This document shows, one piece after another, positions 1 through 7,432 of a stretch of 64,000 nucleotides of DNA (position 1 is its first letter; every line of letters starts with the position of its first letter). The notes beneath the pieces are model-generated. The model made no database searches. It saw only the letters and a program-made list of their open reading frames with translations, and was not told where the DNA came from. Location: NCBI RefSeq assembly GCF_036345995.1, contig NZ_CP107796.1, forward strand, positions 7,564,001-7,628,000. The letters run 5' to 3'. This stretch comes from Streptomyces sp. NBC_00557 (GTDB taxonomy: Bacteria; Actinomycetota; Actinomycetes; Streptomycetales; Streptomycetaceae). Made by a program: the position numbers and the translations under genes.

Positions 1-155
1 TCGCGGGCGGCCCGCGCCTGGCCGACGTGCTGCACGGCACGGCCGGCTCGGCCTTCGGCCCGCGCGCCGCGGTGGCGGGCGGCGGCGCGCTGGTCGTCGT
101 GGTGATGCTGGCGCTGGCGGCCGCCGTACCTGCGCTGCGCCGGTACCGGATCTGA
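1..155 (+). CDS. MFS transporter, C-terminal fragment
   Basis: Only the last 50 or so codons are inside the window; the frame starts at base 3 and ends with TGA at 153-155. The visible protein has a short loop (GPRLADVLHG), one hydrophobic helix (ALVVVVMLALAAAVPAL) and a basic tail RRYRI. This looks like the last transmembrane helix and cytoplasmic end of a major facilitator superfamily exporter of the EntS-like kind. The substrate cannot be told. The next gene is convergent and its stop lies 2 bp away. Confidence 0.6.
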   Translation, partial: AGGPRLADVLHGTAGSAFGPRAAVAGGGALVVVVMLALAAAVPALRRYRI

Positions 156-156
156 G

Positions 157-615
157 CTACAGCGGACCCGTGCGGCGCTGGATGGCGTACTGGTCCATCA
201 GCTTGCCCCGGGTGATCTCCAGGCGGTGGGCGAGGATCTCGGCCACCGTGCGCACCAGCGACAGCCCGAGCAGGGGGTCCTCCACGCACACGGCGAGCAC
301 GGAGGGTCCGTCGAACTCGTAGGCGCGTACGTCGGTGAAGGCCACCGCGCCGAAGTCCCACTGGTACGGCGGGAACAGCCAGGACCAGCCGAGCAGGTCG
401 CCCGCGCCGAGCGAGGCCACCGTCACCCGCCGCCGGGGGGTGACCTGCGTGTCGAGATGGACCGCGCCCGAGCGGATCACCCAGAACCGGTCGGCGGTGC
501 CGCCCGCCTCGAAGATGCGGGTGTCCTCCGGGAACGAGACCTCCTTGGCCAGTTCCATCAGGCGCTCGCGCTGCGCCTGGGGGAGGGCGGTGAGCAGTTT
601 GATCGCTTTGGTCAT
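157..615 (-). CDS. Cyclic nucleotide-binding domain protein (Crp/Fnr sensor-like)
   Basis: A 152-residue protein that is essentially one cyclic-nucleotide-binding beta-barrel. IFEAGGTADRFWVIRSG matches the entry to the barrel and GDLLGWSWLF resembles the phosphate-binding cassette, although the usual Arg of a true cAMP pocket is not evident. There is no C-terminal helix-turn-helix, so this is a sensor or scaffold rather than a complete Crp-type regulator. GAGGAGT lies about 10 bp before the ATG. Its ligand and partner are unknown. It converges on the MFS gene with a 1-bp gap. Confidence 0.8.
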   Translation of the reverse strand: MTKAIKLLTALPQAQRERLMELAKEVSFPEDTRIFEAGGTADRFWVIRSGAVHLDTQVTPRRRVTVASLGAGDLLGWSWLFPPYQWDFGAVAFTDVRAYEFDGPSVLAVCVEDPLLGLSLVRTVAEILAHRLEITRGKLMDQYAIQRRTGPL

Positions 616-749
616 GGCGCGGGACTCCTCGCCGGCGGCGGTTGGGGTGCTTCCCCTAAGCCCATTTCAGCCGTTGCCGCCCCACCGGGCACCTCGAAGG
701 ACCCGGCGCTTCCCGCCGCGCCCTCGGTCACGCGCCGTTTCCGGGCAGC

Positions 750-786
750 AAAAAGCCCTGGCTGGACGGGGGAAACCAGCCAGGGC
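750..786 (-). terminator. Rho-independent terminator of the 80-aa gene
   Basis: An 11-bp perfect stem (GCCCTGGCTGG at 755-765, CCAGCCAGGGC at 776-786) with a 10-nt loop. On the minus strand it is followed directly by five T residues (plus-strand A run at 750-754). It lies about 110 bp downstream of the stop of the minus-strand gene at 897-1139. A T-tracted terminator of this quality is uncommon in such GC-rich DNA. Confidence 0.8.
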
Positions 787-896
787 CGTATACGGTGGCG
801 TACGCGGAGGGAGGAAGGACGGTTCCGGTCACCTCCGGCACCACGTATGCATGAACGATAAACCATCCGGTGGTCTTTCTACCAATCGGTAGCGGG

Positions 897-1139
897 TCAC
901 GTGACCTGTTTCACGCCTCCGGCTCCGGGCGGCTGCCCTCCGGGTCGGGTGATCTCCGTCAGCACCCGCCCCACCGCCTCGAACGCCCACGCCCGGACCG
1001 CCGCCTCCCGGGCTGCGTCCGGATCCGTCGCCGTCAGGCTCTGCGCGCGCTCCCGCCAGGCCTTCTCCTCCTCGGCCGCGTGGTCCCGGCCCCGCTGGAT
1101 GCGCCGCAACAACTCGTCCGCGTCCACGACATCGGTCAT
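897..1139 (-). CDS. Small hypothetical protein, helical
   Basis: An 80-residue protein starting MTDVVDADELLRRIQRG. It is highly charged and predicted helical (AAEEEKAWRERAQSL) with no cysteine, signal peptide or membrane segment. I do not recognise a family. A longer in-frame extension exists upstream, but the extra residues look non-coding, so the ATG at 1139 is preferred. It is divergent from the RsbW-like gene at 1265 and has its own intrinsic terminator at 750-786. Confidence 0.6.
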   Translation of the reverse strand: MTDVVDADELLRRIQRGRDHAAEEEKAWRERAQSLTATDPDAAREAAVRAWAFEAVGRVLTEITRPGGQPPGAGGVKQVT

Positions 1140-1264
1140 ACCGGTCTCATACCCGGAAGATCCGCGGTGATGACACGGCCACGGCATGTGTTTGAGGGCG
1201 TCGGCAGGGGTCAGCCGAAAAAGGAGGCATGCTAACAGTCCCGGCACCGCCCAGGGAGGTAGGG

Positions 1265-1693
1265 ATGCGCTCCACCCACCGGACCAGCGCCCCCACGACA
1301 CGGCCGGAACCGTGCCGTCGGCTGCCGTCCCGGCCGGCCGACGCCCGCAGAACCGTGGAGTGCGTGGTGGCCGAACGGTGCCGGGCGCGCGCCATCCCCT
1401 GCGGCGCCGGCGCCATGGATGACGCCCTGCTGGTCACCTCGGAGCTCACCACCAACGCCATCCTGCACGGCGGCGGCATCACCGGCTTCGACGTCGACGT
1501 CGACTCCGGCGGCGTACGCGTCTCGGTGAGCGACAACAGCGACGAGATGCCGATGGCCGCCCCGCCCGCCGACGGCCCGGGCCGGCTCGGCGGCCGCGGC
1601 TGGCCCATCGTGTGCCGGCTGGCCCGGGACGTCCGGGTGGCCCAGCTGCCCTGCGGGGGCAAGCGGATCACCGCCGTCGTACCGCTGCACTGA
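1265..1693 (+). CDS. RsbW-like anti-sigma/ATP-binding protein (HATPase_c)
   Basis: A 142-residue single-domain GHKL ATPase of the RsbW/SpoIIAB type. In this family such proteins bind a sigma factor or phosphorylate a STAS anti-sigma antagonist. The N-box is intact (ALLVTSELTTNAILHGG), followed by DNSDEMP as the G1 region and GRGWPIVCRLARDV as the G2 region. The chosen ATG has GGGAGGT 4 bp upstream. The in-frame ATG at 1229 has AAGGAGG only 1 bp away, which is too close to be efficient. It lies about 235 bp upstream of a SigB/F-type sigma gene on the same strand, a likely functional partner. Confidence 0.8.
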   Translation: MRSTHRTSAPTTRPEPCRRLPSRPADARRTVECVVAERCRARAIPCGAGAMDDALLVTSELTTNAILHGGGITGFDVDVDSGGVRVSVSDNSDEMPMAAPPADGPGRLGGRGWPIVCRLARDVRVAQLPCGGKRITAVVPLH

Positions 1694-1899
1694 AACGGCG
1701 CGGAAGTTCCGCTCAGCGGTGTTTGCGCCCCGGGCCGGGGGGCAGGCGGAATCTCGTGCTTCGGACCGGAGGCGCGCACCCGGCGGGACTCGTATGACCG
1801 CCCGGGTCCGCCTCCCGGCGGCCCGGGCGACGATCCCGCGGCGAACCTGACACCACCGTTCGGGCCACGCTCCGGAACCTCGCTTCCGGTTTGGTGTGC

Positions 1900-1917
1900 C
1901 CTGAAACCACGTTCAGG
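1900..1917 (+). promoter_or_regulatory. Hairpin overlapping the sigma-factor ribosome binding site
   Basis: CCTGAA at 1900-1905 and TTCAGG at 1912-1917 form a 6-bp inverted repeat with a 6-nt spacer. Its right arm overlaps the Shine-Dalgarno AGGAG (1915-1919) of the sigma gene starting at 1929. If it forms in mRNA it could partly mask the ribosome site. The stem is short, so this is only a candidate. Confidence 0.3.
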
Positions 1918-1928
1918 AGCGATTCCGC

Positions 1929-2783
1929 ATGCTGACCGACATGTCGACAAGCCGTCCCGGCACGCCCTCCACGGACTCCACCACCACCGCGTCCACACGG
2001 CGGCCCCACGACGACGCCCCCGACACCGCGGCCCTGTTCGCCCGGCTCGCGGAACTGGACGACGGCCCCGAACGGGATGCCGTACGCGACGAACTCGTCG
2101 AAGCCTGGCTGCCCATGGCCCACCGGATCGCCTCCCGCTTCCGGGACCGGGGCGAGTCCGTCGAGGATCTGCGGCAGGTGGCCGCGCTCGGGCTGGTCAA
2201 GGCCGTCGACCGCTTCGACCCGTCCCGCGGGGCCTTCGAGAGTTACGCCGTGCCCACCATCACCGGCGAGGTCAAGCGGCACTTCCGGGACCGGATGTGG
2301 GCCCTCAGGGTGCCGCGCCGGGTGCAGGAGCTGCGCAACCGGGTGCGGGTGGCCCGCCGCGAACTGACCCAGAACCCCGGCAGCCCCGAACCCACCGTCG
2401 CCGACATCGCCGCGCACACGGGCCTGAGCGAGGAGGAGGTCGCCGCGGGCCTGGAGGCGCTGGAGAGCTTCAGCACCCTGTCCCTGGACGCCGAACTGTC
2501 CACCGGCGACGACGGCTACAGCCTCGCCGACACCCTCGGCGACACGGACGCCTCGTACGACGTGGTGGTCGACCGCGAGGCCGCCAAGGAGGGGCTGCGC
2601 CGGCTTCCCGAGCGCGAGCGGGCCATCCTCTACATGCGGTTCTTCGAGGACATGACGCAGAGCCGCATCGCCGACCGGCTGGGCATCTCCCAGATGCACG
2701 TCTCCCGGCTGATCAGCCGCAGCTGCGCCCGGGTGCGCGACGAGGTCATGGGCCGGCACGCGGGGGGCAGCGGGCCGGCCTGA
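1929..2783 (+). CDS. RNA polymerase sigma factor, SigB/SigF/SigG subfamily
   Basis: A 284-residue group 3 sigma factor. Region 2 is clear (AWLPMAHRIASRFRDRGES, then LRQVAALGLVKAVDRFDP and FESYAVPTITGEVKRHFRD). Region 3 follows (VPRRVQELRNRVRVA), and region 4 ends with LGISQMHVSRLISRS, the -35-recognition helix-turn-helix. Its class directs stress and developmental promoters and is usually held by an RsbW-type anti-sigma. An RsbW-like gene is immediately upstream. AGGAG sits 10 bp before the ATG. A paralogue with the same PHDDAPDTA N-terminus is at 22973-23764. Confidence 0.93.
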   Translation: MLTDMSTSRPGTPSTDSTTTASTRRPHDDAPDTAALFARLAELDDGPERDAVRDELVEAWLPMAHRIASRFRDRGESVEDLRQVAALGLVKAVDRFDPSRGAFESYAVPTITGEVKRHFRDRMWALRVPRRVQELRNRVRVARRELTQNPGSPEPTVADIAAHTGLSEEEVAAGLEALESFSTLSLDAELSTGDDGYSLADTLGDTDASYDVVVDREAAKEGLRRLPERERAILYMRFFEDMTQSRIADRLGISQMHVSRLISRSCARVRDEVMGRHAGGSGPA

Positions 2784-2801
2784 ACGTCCGCCGGGCCGGC
2801 C
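2773..2801. terminator. Inverted repeat between convergent genes
   Basis: GGCCGGCC occurs at 2773-2780 and again at 2794-2801. As it is self-complementary, the two copies can pair into an 8-bp stem with a 13-nt loop. It spans the end of the sigma gene and the start of the spacer to the convergent FUSC gene, so it could terminate transcription from both sides. There is no T-tract. Confidence 0.4.
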
Positions 2802-2802
2802 G

Positions 2803-5058
2803 TCACCGCTTCGGCCGGCCCGGCGCGGGGGACAGACCCAGCGGCCGGGCCAGGCCCACGACCGCCTCGTCCAGCCGCTGCAGATGGCGCAGCACCCGGT
2901 CGGTCACCCGGCCGTAGCGCGGGGTGCGCAGCGTTCCCGGCTCCAGCATCGAGGCGATGCTGGAGCCGGACTCGATCCGCGCCCCGGCGCGCGCGTCGGC
3001 GACATGCGCGGCGATCGCCTCGATGTTGCGCACGATCCGCGCGCACGCCCCGCGCAGCCGGGGATCCGCCGCGATCGACGGGTGCGTCGGCAGCAGCTCG
3101 GCGGTGGCCGCGAGCGAGCGGCCGTGGTAGGCGCAGGTCTCCAGCAGCGCCACCACGTACCGGGCGGTGTCCCGGCGGGCGCGCAGCGGCGTGATGGGAT
3201 GGGTCAGCGGCTGGGTGGCCGCGCGCAGGTCGGCCAGCGCCTGGTCCAGGTCGCGCGCCTGTTCCACCAGATCGGCGCTCGCCCCGCCGCTCAACTGGTC
3301 GACGGCGGACCGGGTGACGTCTGCGAGCCGCTCCAGGACCGTGACGAGGAGTTCGTTGGTACGGCGGTCCGTGCGGACCGGCAGCACCACGGCCGCCGCG
3401 ATCACCCCGCAGGCCGCGCCGAGCGCCGTCTCCTCCACCCGCAGCACCAGCACCGCCATGCTGTAGGTGTTCAGCAGGGTGTAGAGCAGCCCCAGCATCG
3501 CGGTGACGAAGAACGACATCAGCGTGTACGACAGCGGGGCCGTGTAGAACATCGCGAAGATCAACGCCAGCACCAGCGCGAACGCCGTCCAGGTGTGGTG
3601 CCCGACCAGAGCGGCGAGCCCGATGCCGGCCACCACCCCGAGCACCGTGCCCAGCAGCCGCCGGTAGCCCTTGACCAGGATCTCACCGGTCGAGGCGGTG
3701 TTGAGGAACACGATCCAGCAGGTCAGCACCGCCCAGTACCAGCGCTGACTGGACAGCAGCTCGCCGCCGACGATGGCCAGCGCGGAGCCGACGGCCACCT
3801 GGACCGCGGCCCGTGTGGTGGGCCGCTCCAGCCCGGCCGGCTCCGGCGCCCCGGCCTCGGCCTCCTTGCCGGCCTCGATCGCGGCGTCCTCCGCGTCCAG
3901 TTCCTCGCGCGAGCGGGTCGTCGCCGGGGTGTCGTCGGACTCGTCCTGCGGCCCCTCCAGCGCCGTACGCAGACCCAGTGCGGCCCGTGCGGCCTCACCC
4001 AGCCCGCGGAAGACGTCCTGCACGGCCGGCGAGGCCTTCGGCAGGTTCTCCTCCTCGCGGTAGCCGAGCAGCCGGTTGCGCACCTGGGCGAGCGCGGTGC
4101 CGCGGGCCTCGCCGACCGGCCGCAGCATCAGCAGCCGCAGCGCCTGCAGATCCCGGCGCAGCGCCTCCGACGCCTCGTCCCGCACCGGCAGCTCACCGCC
4201 CGACGGCAGCGGGGCGCCCGGCAGATGCAGGGTCAGGGTGTCGGTCCGCTCGGCGCTGCGCGCCCTGAGCAGCAGCAGTCCGAGCCGCTCCGAGGCGATC
4301 TCGGCGTCCGCGACCCGCCGTTGCAGCAGCCGGGCCGCCGCCGGGTCCGAGGTGCCGTCCTCCAGCCGCCCCTGGATCATCAGCGCCGTCTCGTGCAGTC
4401 GCGCGGTGGCGGTGCGCAGGTCGTCCAGGACCTTGTCGACGTCGTCGGGACCGGCGTCCAGCAACTCGGCCTGCACGGCGATCAGCTGGGCGAGCCGGGC
4501 CCGGAAGGCCCGCCGCAGCCGGTCCAGGGTGCCCGCCGGGGTCTGCGGCAGCAGCACGAAACGCGCGGCGGCGCTGCACCCGAACGCCACGCAGATGACG
4601 CCGTACAGCGCGGGCAGCGCCGCGGCGGTCGCGTGCACGAACAGCGACAGGAAGTAGATCTGAAAGCCGATCAGGCCGAGCGCCGTGCCGCGGTCGCCGA
4701 ACCGGCGGCCGTAGACCGCGCAGAAGATCAGTGCGACGAAGAACAGGTCGCCGGCGACGACCCGCTGGTTCAGCAGCGCGCCCAGCGACACCGACGCCAG
4801 CGCCACCGGCAGGCCGACGGCGAGGGTCACCGCCTGCCGGGAGCGCTGCTTCTCGCGGATGGCGAAGGTCGCCACCATCGCCGCCATGGCGCCGGCGACC
4901 AGATGGGGCACCGGCACCCGCAGGACGGCCAGGACGGCGAGGGTGAGCGCGATCGCGGTGACCGTGCGCGCCCCCGCCGTCAGCCTGAGCAGCCCGGGAT
5001 CGGACGCCGCGAGCCGGTCCCACATCCGTACCCGCCCAGGTCGTCCCGCCGTGCTCAC
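2803..5058 (-). CDS. FUSC-family membrane protein (aromatic-acid exporter-like)
   Basis: A 751-residue protein with the two-block architecture of the FUSC/YccS/AaeB family. The first membrane region (about residues 25-175, several helices) is followed by a long helical cytoplasmic region. A second membrane block (about 400-560) contains WYWAVLTCWIVFLNT and GYRRLLGTVLGVVAG, the FUSC signature with conserved R-G-T. Family members export small organic acids, but the substrate here is unknown. The start is a GTG with GGGAGAGAG 9 bp upstream. It is convergent with the sigma gene. Confidence 0.85.
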   Translation of the reverse strand: MSTAGRPGRVRMWDRLAASDPGLLRLTAGARTVTAIALTLAVLAVLRVPVPHLVAGAMAAMVATFAIREKQRSRQAVTLAVGLPVALASVSLGALLNQRVVAGDLFFVALIFCAVYGRRFGDRGTALGLIGFQIYFLSLFVHATAAALPALYGVICVAFGCSAAARFVLLPQTPAGTLDRLRRAFRARLAQLIAVQAELLDAGPDDVDKVLDDLRTATARLHETALMIQGRLEDGTSDPAAARLLQRRVADAEIASERLGLLLLRARSAERTDTLTLHLPGAPLPSGGELPVRDEASEALRRDLQALRLLMLRPVGEARGTALAQVRNRLLGYREEENLPKASPAVQDVFRGLGEAARAALGLRTALEGPQDESDDTPATTRSREELDAEDAAIEAGKEAEAGAPEPAGLERPTTRAAVQVAVGSALAIVGGELLSSQRWYWAVLTCWIVFLNTASTGEILVKGYRRLLGTVLGVVAGIGLAALVGHHTWTAFALVLALIFAMFYTAPLSYTLMSFFVTAMLGLLYTLLNTYSMAVLVLRVEETALGAACGVIAAAVVLPVRTDRRTNELLVTVLERLADVTRSAVDQLSGGASADLVEQARDLDQALADLRAATQPLTHPITPLRARRDTARYVVALLETCAYHGRSLAATAELLPTHPSIAADPRLRGACARIVRNIEAIAAHVADARAGARIESGSSIASMLEPGTLRTPRYGRVTDRVLRHLQRLDEAVVGLARPLGLSPAPGRPKR

Positions 5059-5262
5059 TCCGCCGCGCTCTCTCCCGTGCCGGACATCGATCTCCGGTCC
5101 AGCATCGCATGCCGGTCCGGGTTACCTGCCCTCGGCGAGGGTGGCGGCCACCAGGGCGTTGGCGTGCCCGTGTGGTCCCCTCCGTGTGACGTTCATCGGT
5201 CACCGGGTAGGGCCGCCGATCCCCGGGAAAGTGATCGGCGGTCTCGGGAGATCTCCGTCACG

Positions 5263-6639
5263 TCACGGGCTGTCCAGGGCCTTGCCCTCCGCCACCTGGG
5301 CCCGTACCTGTTCCGGTGTCAGATACGCGTCGGTGAACTCGAAGTCCTTCAGCCGGGCCGGCTTGCGGGCCTGGAAGCCGGTGCGGACGAAGTCGTTGCC
5401 GGCCACCGCGTTCAGCATCCAGTTGGTCATCACCCGGACCTTGGCGACGTTGGTGCGCAGCGCCGACCAGTGGTAGCCGCGGGCCACCGCCTGGGCCGGC
5501 ACCCCGCGCAGCTCGATGCCGAGCGGCTTGGACACCGCGTCCTTGCCGCCGAGGTCGACCACGAGCCCCAGGTCGCGGTGCACGTACGGCTGCATCGGCT
5601 GACCCCGCAGCGTCGCGATGACGTTGTCGGCGACCCGCTTGCCCTGGCGCATGGCGTGCTGCGCGGTGGGCGGGCAGACCGCGCCGTCGCCCTTGGCCAG
5701 ATCCGGTACGGCGGCCGAGTCGCCCAGCGCGAACACCCCGTCGTAGCCGGGCAGGCACATCTCGGGGGTGACCGCCAGCCGGCCGCGCACCGTCTCCGCC
5801 CCGAGCGTGGCCATCAGCGGGCTCGCCACCACGCCGGCCGTCCAGATCAGCGTGTGCGTCGGCACCACCCGGCCGTCGGTGAAGGTGACCTCCTCCGCGC
5901 CGGCCTTCTCGATCGACACCCCGAGCGACACCTCGATGCCGCGCCGCCCCAGGATCTCCTGCGCGCTGCGGCCGAGCTTCTCGCCCAGCTCCGGCATCAG
6001 CTTGGGCGCGATGTCGATCAGATGCCACCGGATCAGGCCGGGGTCCAGACGCGGGTAGCGCTGTACGGCGGCGTGCGTGAGCCGTTGCAGACAGGCGGCG
6101 GTCTCGGTGCCGGCGTATCCGCCGCCGACCACCACGAACTGCAGCCGCGCGGCCCGCTCCGCGGGGTCGTCGCTGGCGTCCGCGAGGTCGAGCTGCGTGA
6201 TGACGTGGTCGCGTATGTAGGCGGCCTCGGCGAGGGTCTTCATGCCGAAGGCGTGCTCGGTCAGCCCGGGGATGTCGAAGGTCCGGGTCACGCTGCCGGG
6301 CGCCAGCACGATGTAGTCGTAGCGCTCGTTGACGATCTTGTCGGTGATGGTGCGGACGACGCACACCTTCGCCTTCAGGTCCACGCCGATCGCGCCACCG
6401 GGGATGATCCGGGTGCGGTACTTCTTGCTGCGGCGCAGGCTCAGCGCGATCGACTGCGGCGTGAGGACGCCGGAGGCGACCTGGGGCAGCAGCGGCAGGT
6501 ACAGCTGGTAGGAGTTCGGCGTCACCAGGGTGACGTCGGCCTCGGCGGGAGAGAGCTTCCGCTCCAGGCGGCGGACGCACTCGACTCCGGCGAAGCCTGC
6601 GCCAACCACCAGGATCCTGGGTCGTGTCACGGTGTTCAT
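5263..6639 (-). CDS. ndh: Type II NADH dehydrogenase (NDH-2), FAD-dependent
   Basis: A 458-residue pyridine-nucleotide-disulphide oxidoreductase. FAD binds at the N-terminal Rossmann motif ILVVGAGFAGVECVRRLE, and NADH at the second GxGxxG in VVVGGGYAGTETAACLQ. VFALGDSAAV is the C-terminal FAD motif with its aspartate. Such enzymes pass electrons from NADH to menaquinone at the inner face of the membrane without pumping protons. Start is the ATG of MNTVTRPRIL; an in-frame upstream extension of 50 codons lacks family similarity. It appears to be transcribed alone. Confidence 0.88.
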   Translation of the reverse strand: MNTVTRPRILVVGAGFAGVECVRRLERKLSPAEADVTLVTPNSYQLYLPLLPQVASGVLTPQSIALSLRRSKKYRTRIIPGGAIGVDLKAKVCVVRTITDKIVNERYDYIVLAPGSVTRTFDIPGLTEHAFGMKTLAEAAYIRDHVITQLDLADASDDPAERAARLQFVVVGGGYAGTETAACLQRLTHAAVQRYPRLDPGLIRWHLIDIAPKLMPELGEKLGRSAQEILGRRGIEVSLGVSIEKAGAEEVTFTDGRVVPTHTLIWTAGVVASPLMATLGAETVRGRLAVTPEMCLPGYDGVFALGDSAAVPDLAKGDGAVCPPTAQHAMRQGKRVADNVIATLRGQPMQPYVHRDLGLVVDLGGKDAVSKPLGIELRGVPAQAVARGYHWSALRTNVAKVRVMTNWMLNAVAGNDFVRTGFQARKPARLKDFEFTDAYLTPEQVRAQVAEGKALDSP

Positions 6640-6836
6640 CCCTTTCTGCGGCTCCAGGCGGTCCGACTCGACGCCGTTCGCTTGCCCTGGATCGGTGCAC
6701 ACCACCCTCGATCCCACCGTGCCCCGGGCCGTCCCGCCAGCTGGGTACGGCAGGCAGACGAACGCGTGGACACCAACCTGCCCCGACACGGGTCAAGTAA
6801 CCGGCCGGCGCCCGCCTACACGTCGTAGACGGGCGG

Positions 6837-7271
6837 TCACCAGGGCAGGAACACGTGGATGTCCTTGCCCTCGTCGTGCACGACGACGCTGACCTGCGTG
6901 CACAGCGTGTGCACCAGATGCCAGCCGATGCCGCCGCCGCCCGTGCGGGGGTGGAAGGGCCGCGGCTCCGGCTTGGTCGTGCTGGTGTCGCGCATCGTCA
7001 CGTGCACCCCGTCGAAGGTGCGGCGCATCCGCAGCCCGAACGGCCCGGGCGCGTACTGGATCACGTTCGCCGCCAGCTCGGTCACCACGAGCAGTATGTC
7101 GTCCCAGTACTCGGGCGCCGCGGGCGGCGCGTGCGCGGCAAGCGCGCAGAGGAACTCCTCCGCGGCGAGCCGGGCCTCCGTGACATTGCGCAACTCACCA
7201 CCGAAGGAGAAGGTGCGCTCGTACCAGTCCTCCGAAGGCGGTGTGTCGTCCCCGCGCGGCTCCGTCGCCAT
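6837..7271 (-). CDS. RsbW-like ATP-binding protein (HATPase_c)
   Basis: A 144-residue GHKL-fold protein of the anti-sigma/serine-kinase type. The N-box is ILLVVTELAANVIQYA with Glu and Asn in place. DTSTTKPEP is the G1 aspartate region, and GGGGIGWHLVHTLC is the glycine-rich ATP lid. The C-terminal strand KDIHVFLPW closes the domain. It is the second of four such proteins in the window. No STAS partner is adjacent, so its target is unknown. Confidence 0.83.
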   Translation of the reverse strand: MATEPRGDDTPPSEDWYERTFSFGGELRNVTEARLAAEEFLCALAAHAPPAAPEYWDDILLVVTELAANVIQYAPGPFGLRMRRTFDGVHVTMRDTSTTKPEPRPFHPRTGGGGIGWHLVHTLCTQVSVVVHDEGKDIHVFLPW

Positions 7272-7432
7272 CTCGCAATCCCCGGTCCGGGCGGGCGGGC
7301 CTCGGCCAGACCCCTGCGGCCCGGACGGTCGTAGGTGCTGATCTCATTCTGCGGCAGCGGGTTCCCCCGGCTGGGCGAGCCTACCCGTCCGCACCGGTCC
7401 CTTCTCACAGCGCCTCCCCTTCGCGCGAGAGG

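Noticed and set aside
895..906. GGTCACGTGACC palindrome
   Set aside because: It covers the stop codon of a minus-strand gene, is not near a promoter, and such GC palindromes are frequent here by chance.
5258..6796. A 512-codon minus-strand frame overlapping NDH-2
   Set aside because: Different frame from the NDH-2 gene with Arg-rich shadow composition; the neighbouring frame has all FAD/NADH motifs.
2884..6828. A 1,314-codon open frame on the plus strand
   Set aside because: It lies opposite the FUSC and NDH-2 genes, is rich in Arg/Gly/Gln/His as expected of antisense reading of GC-rich genes, and has no domain.
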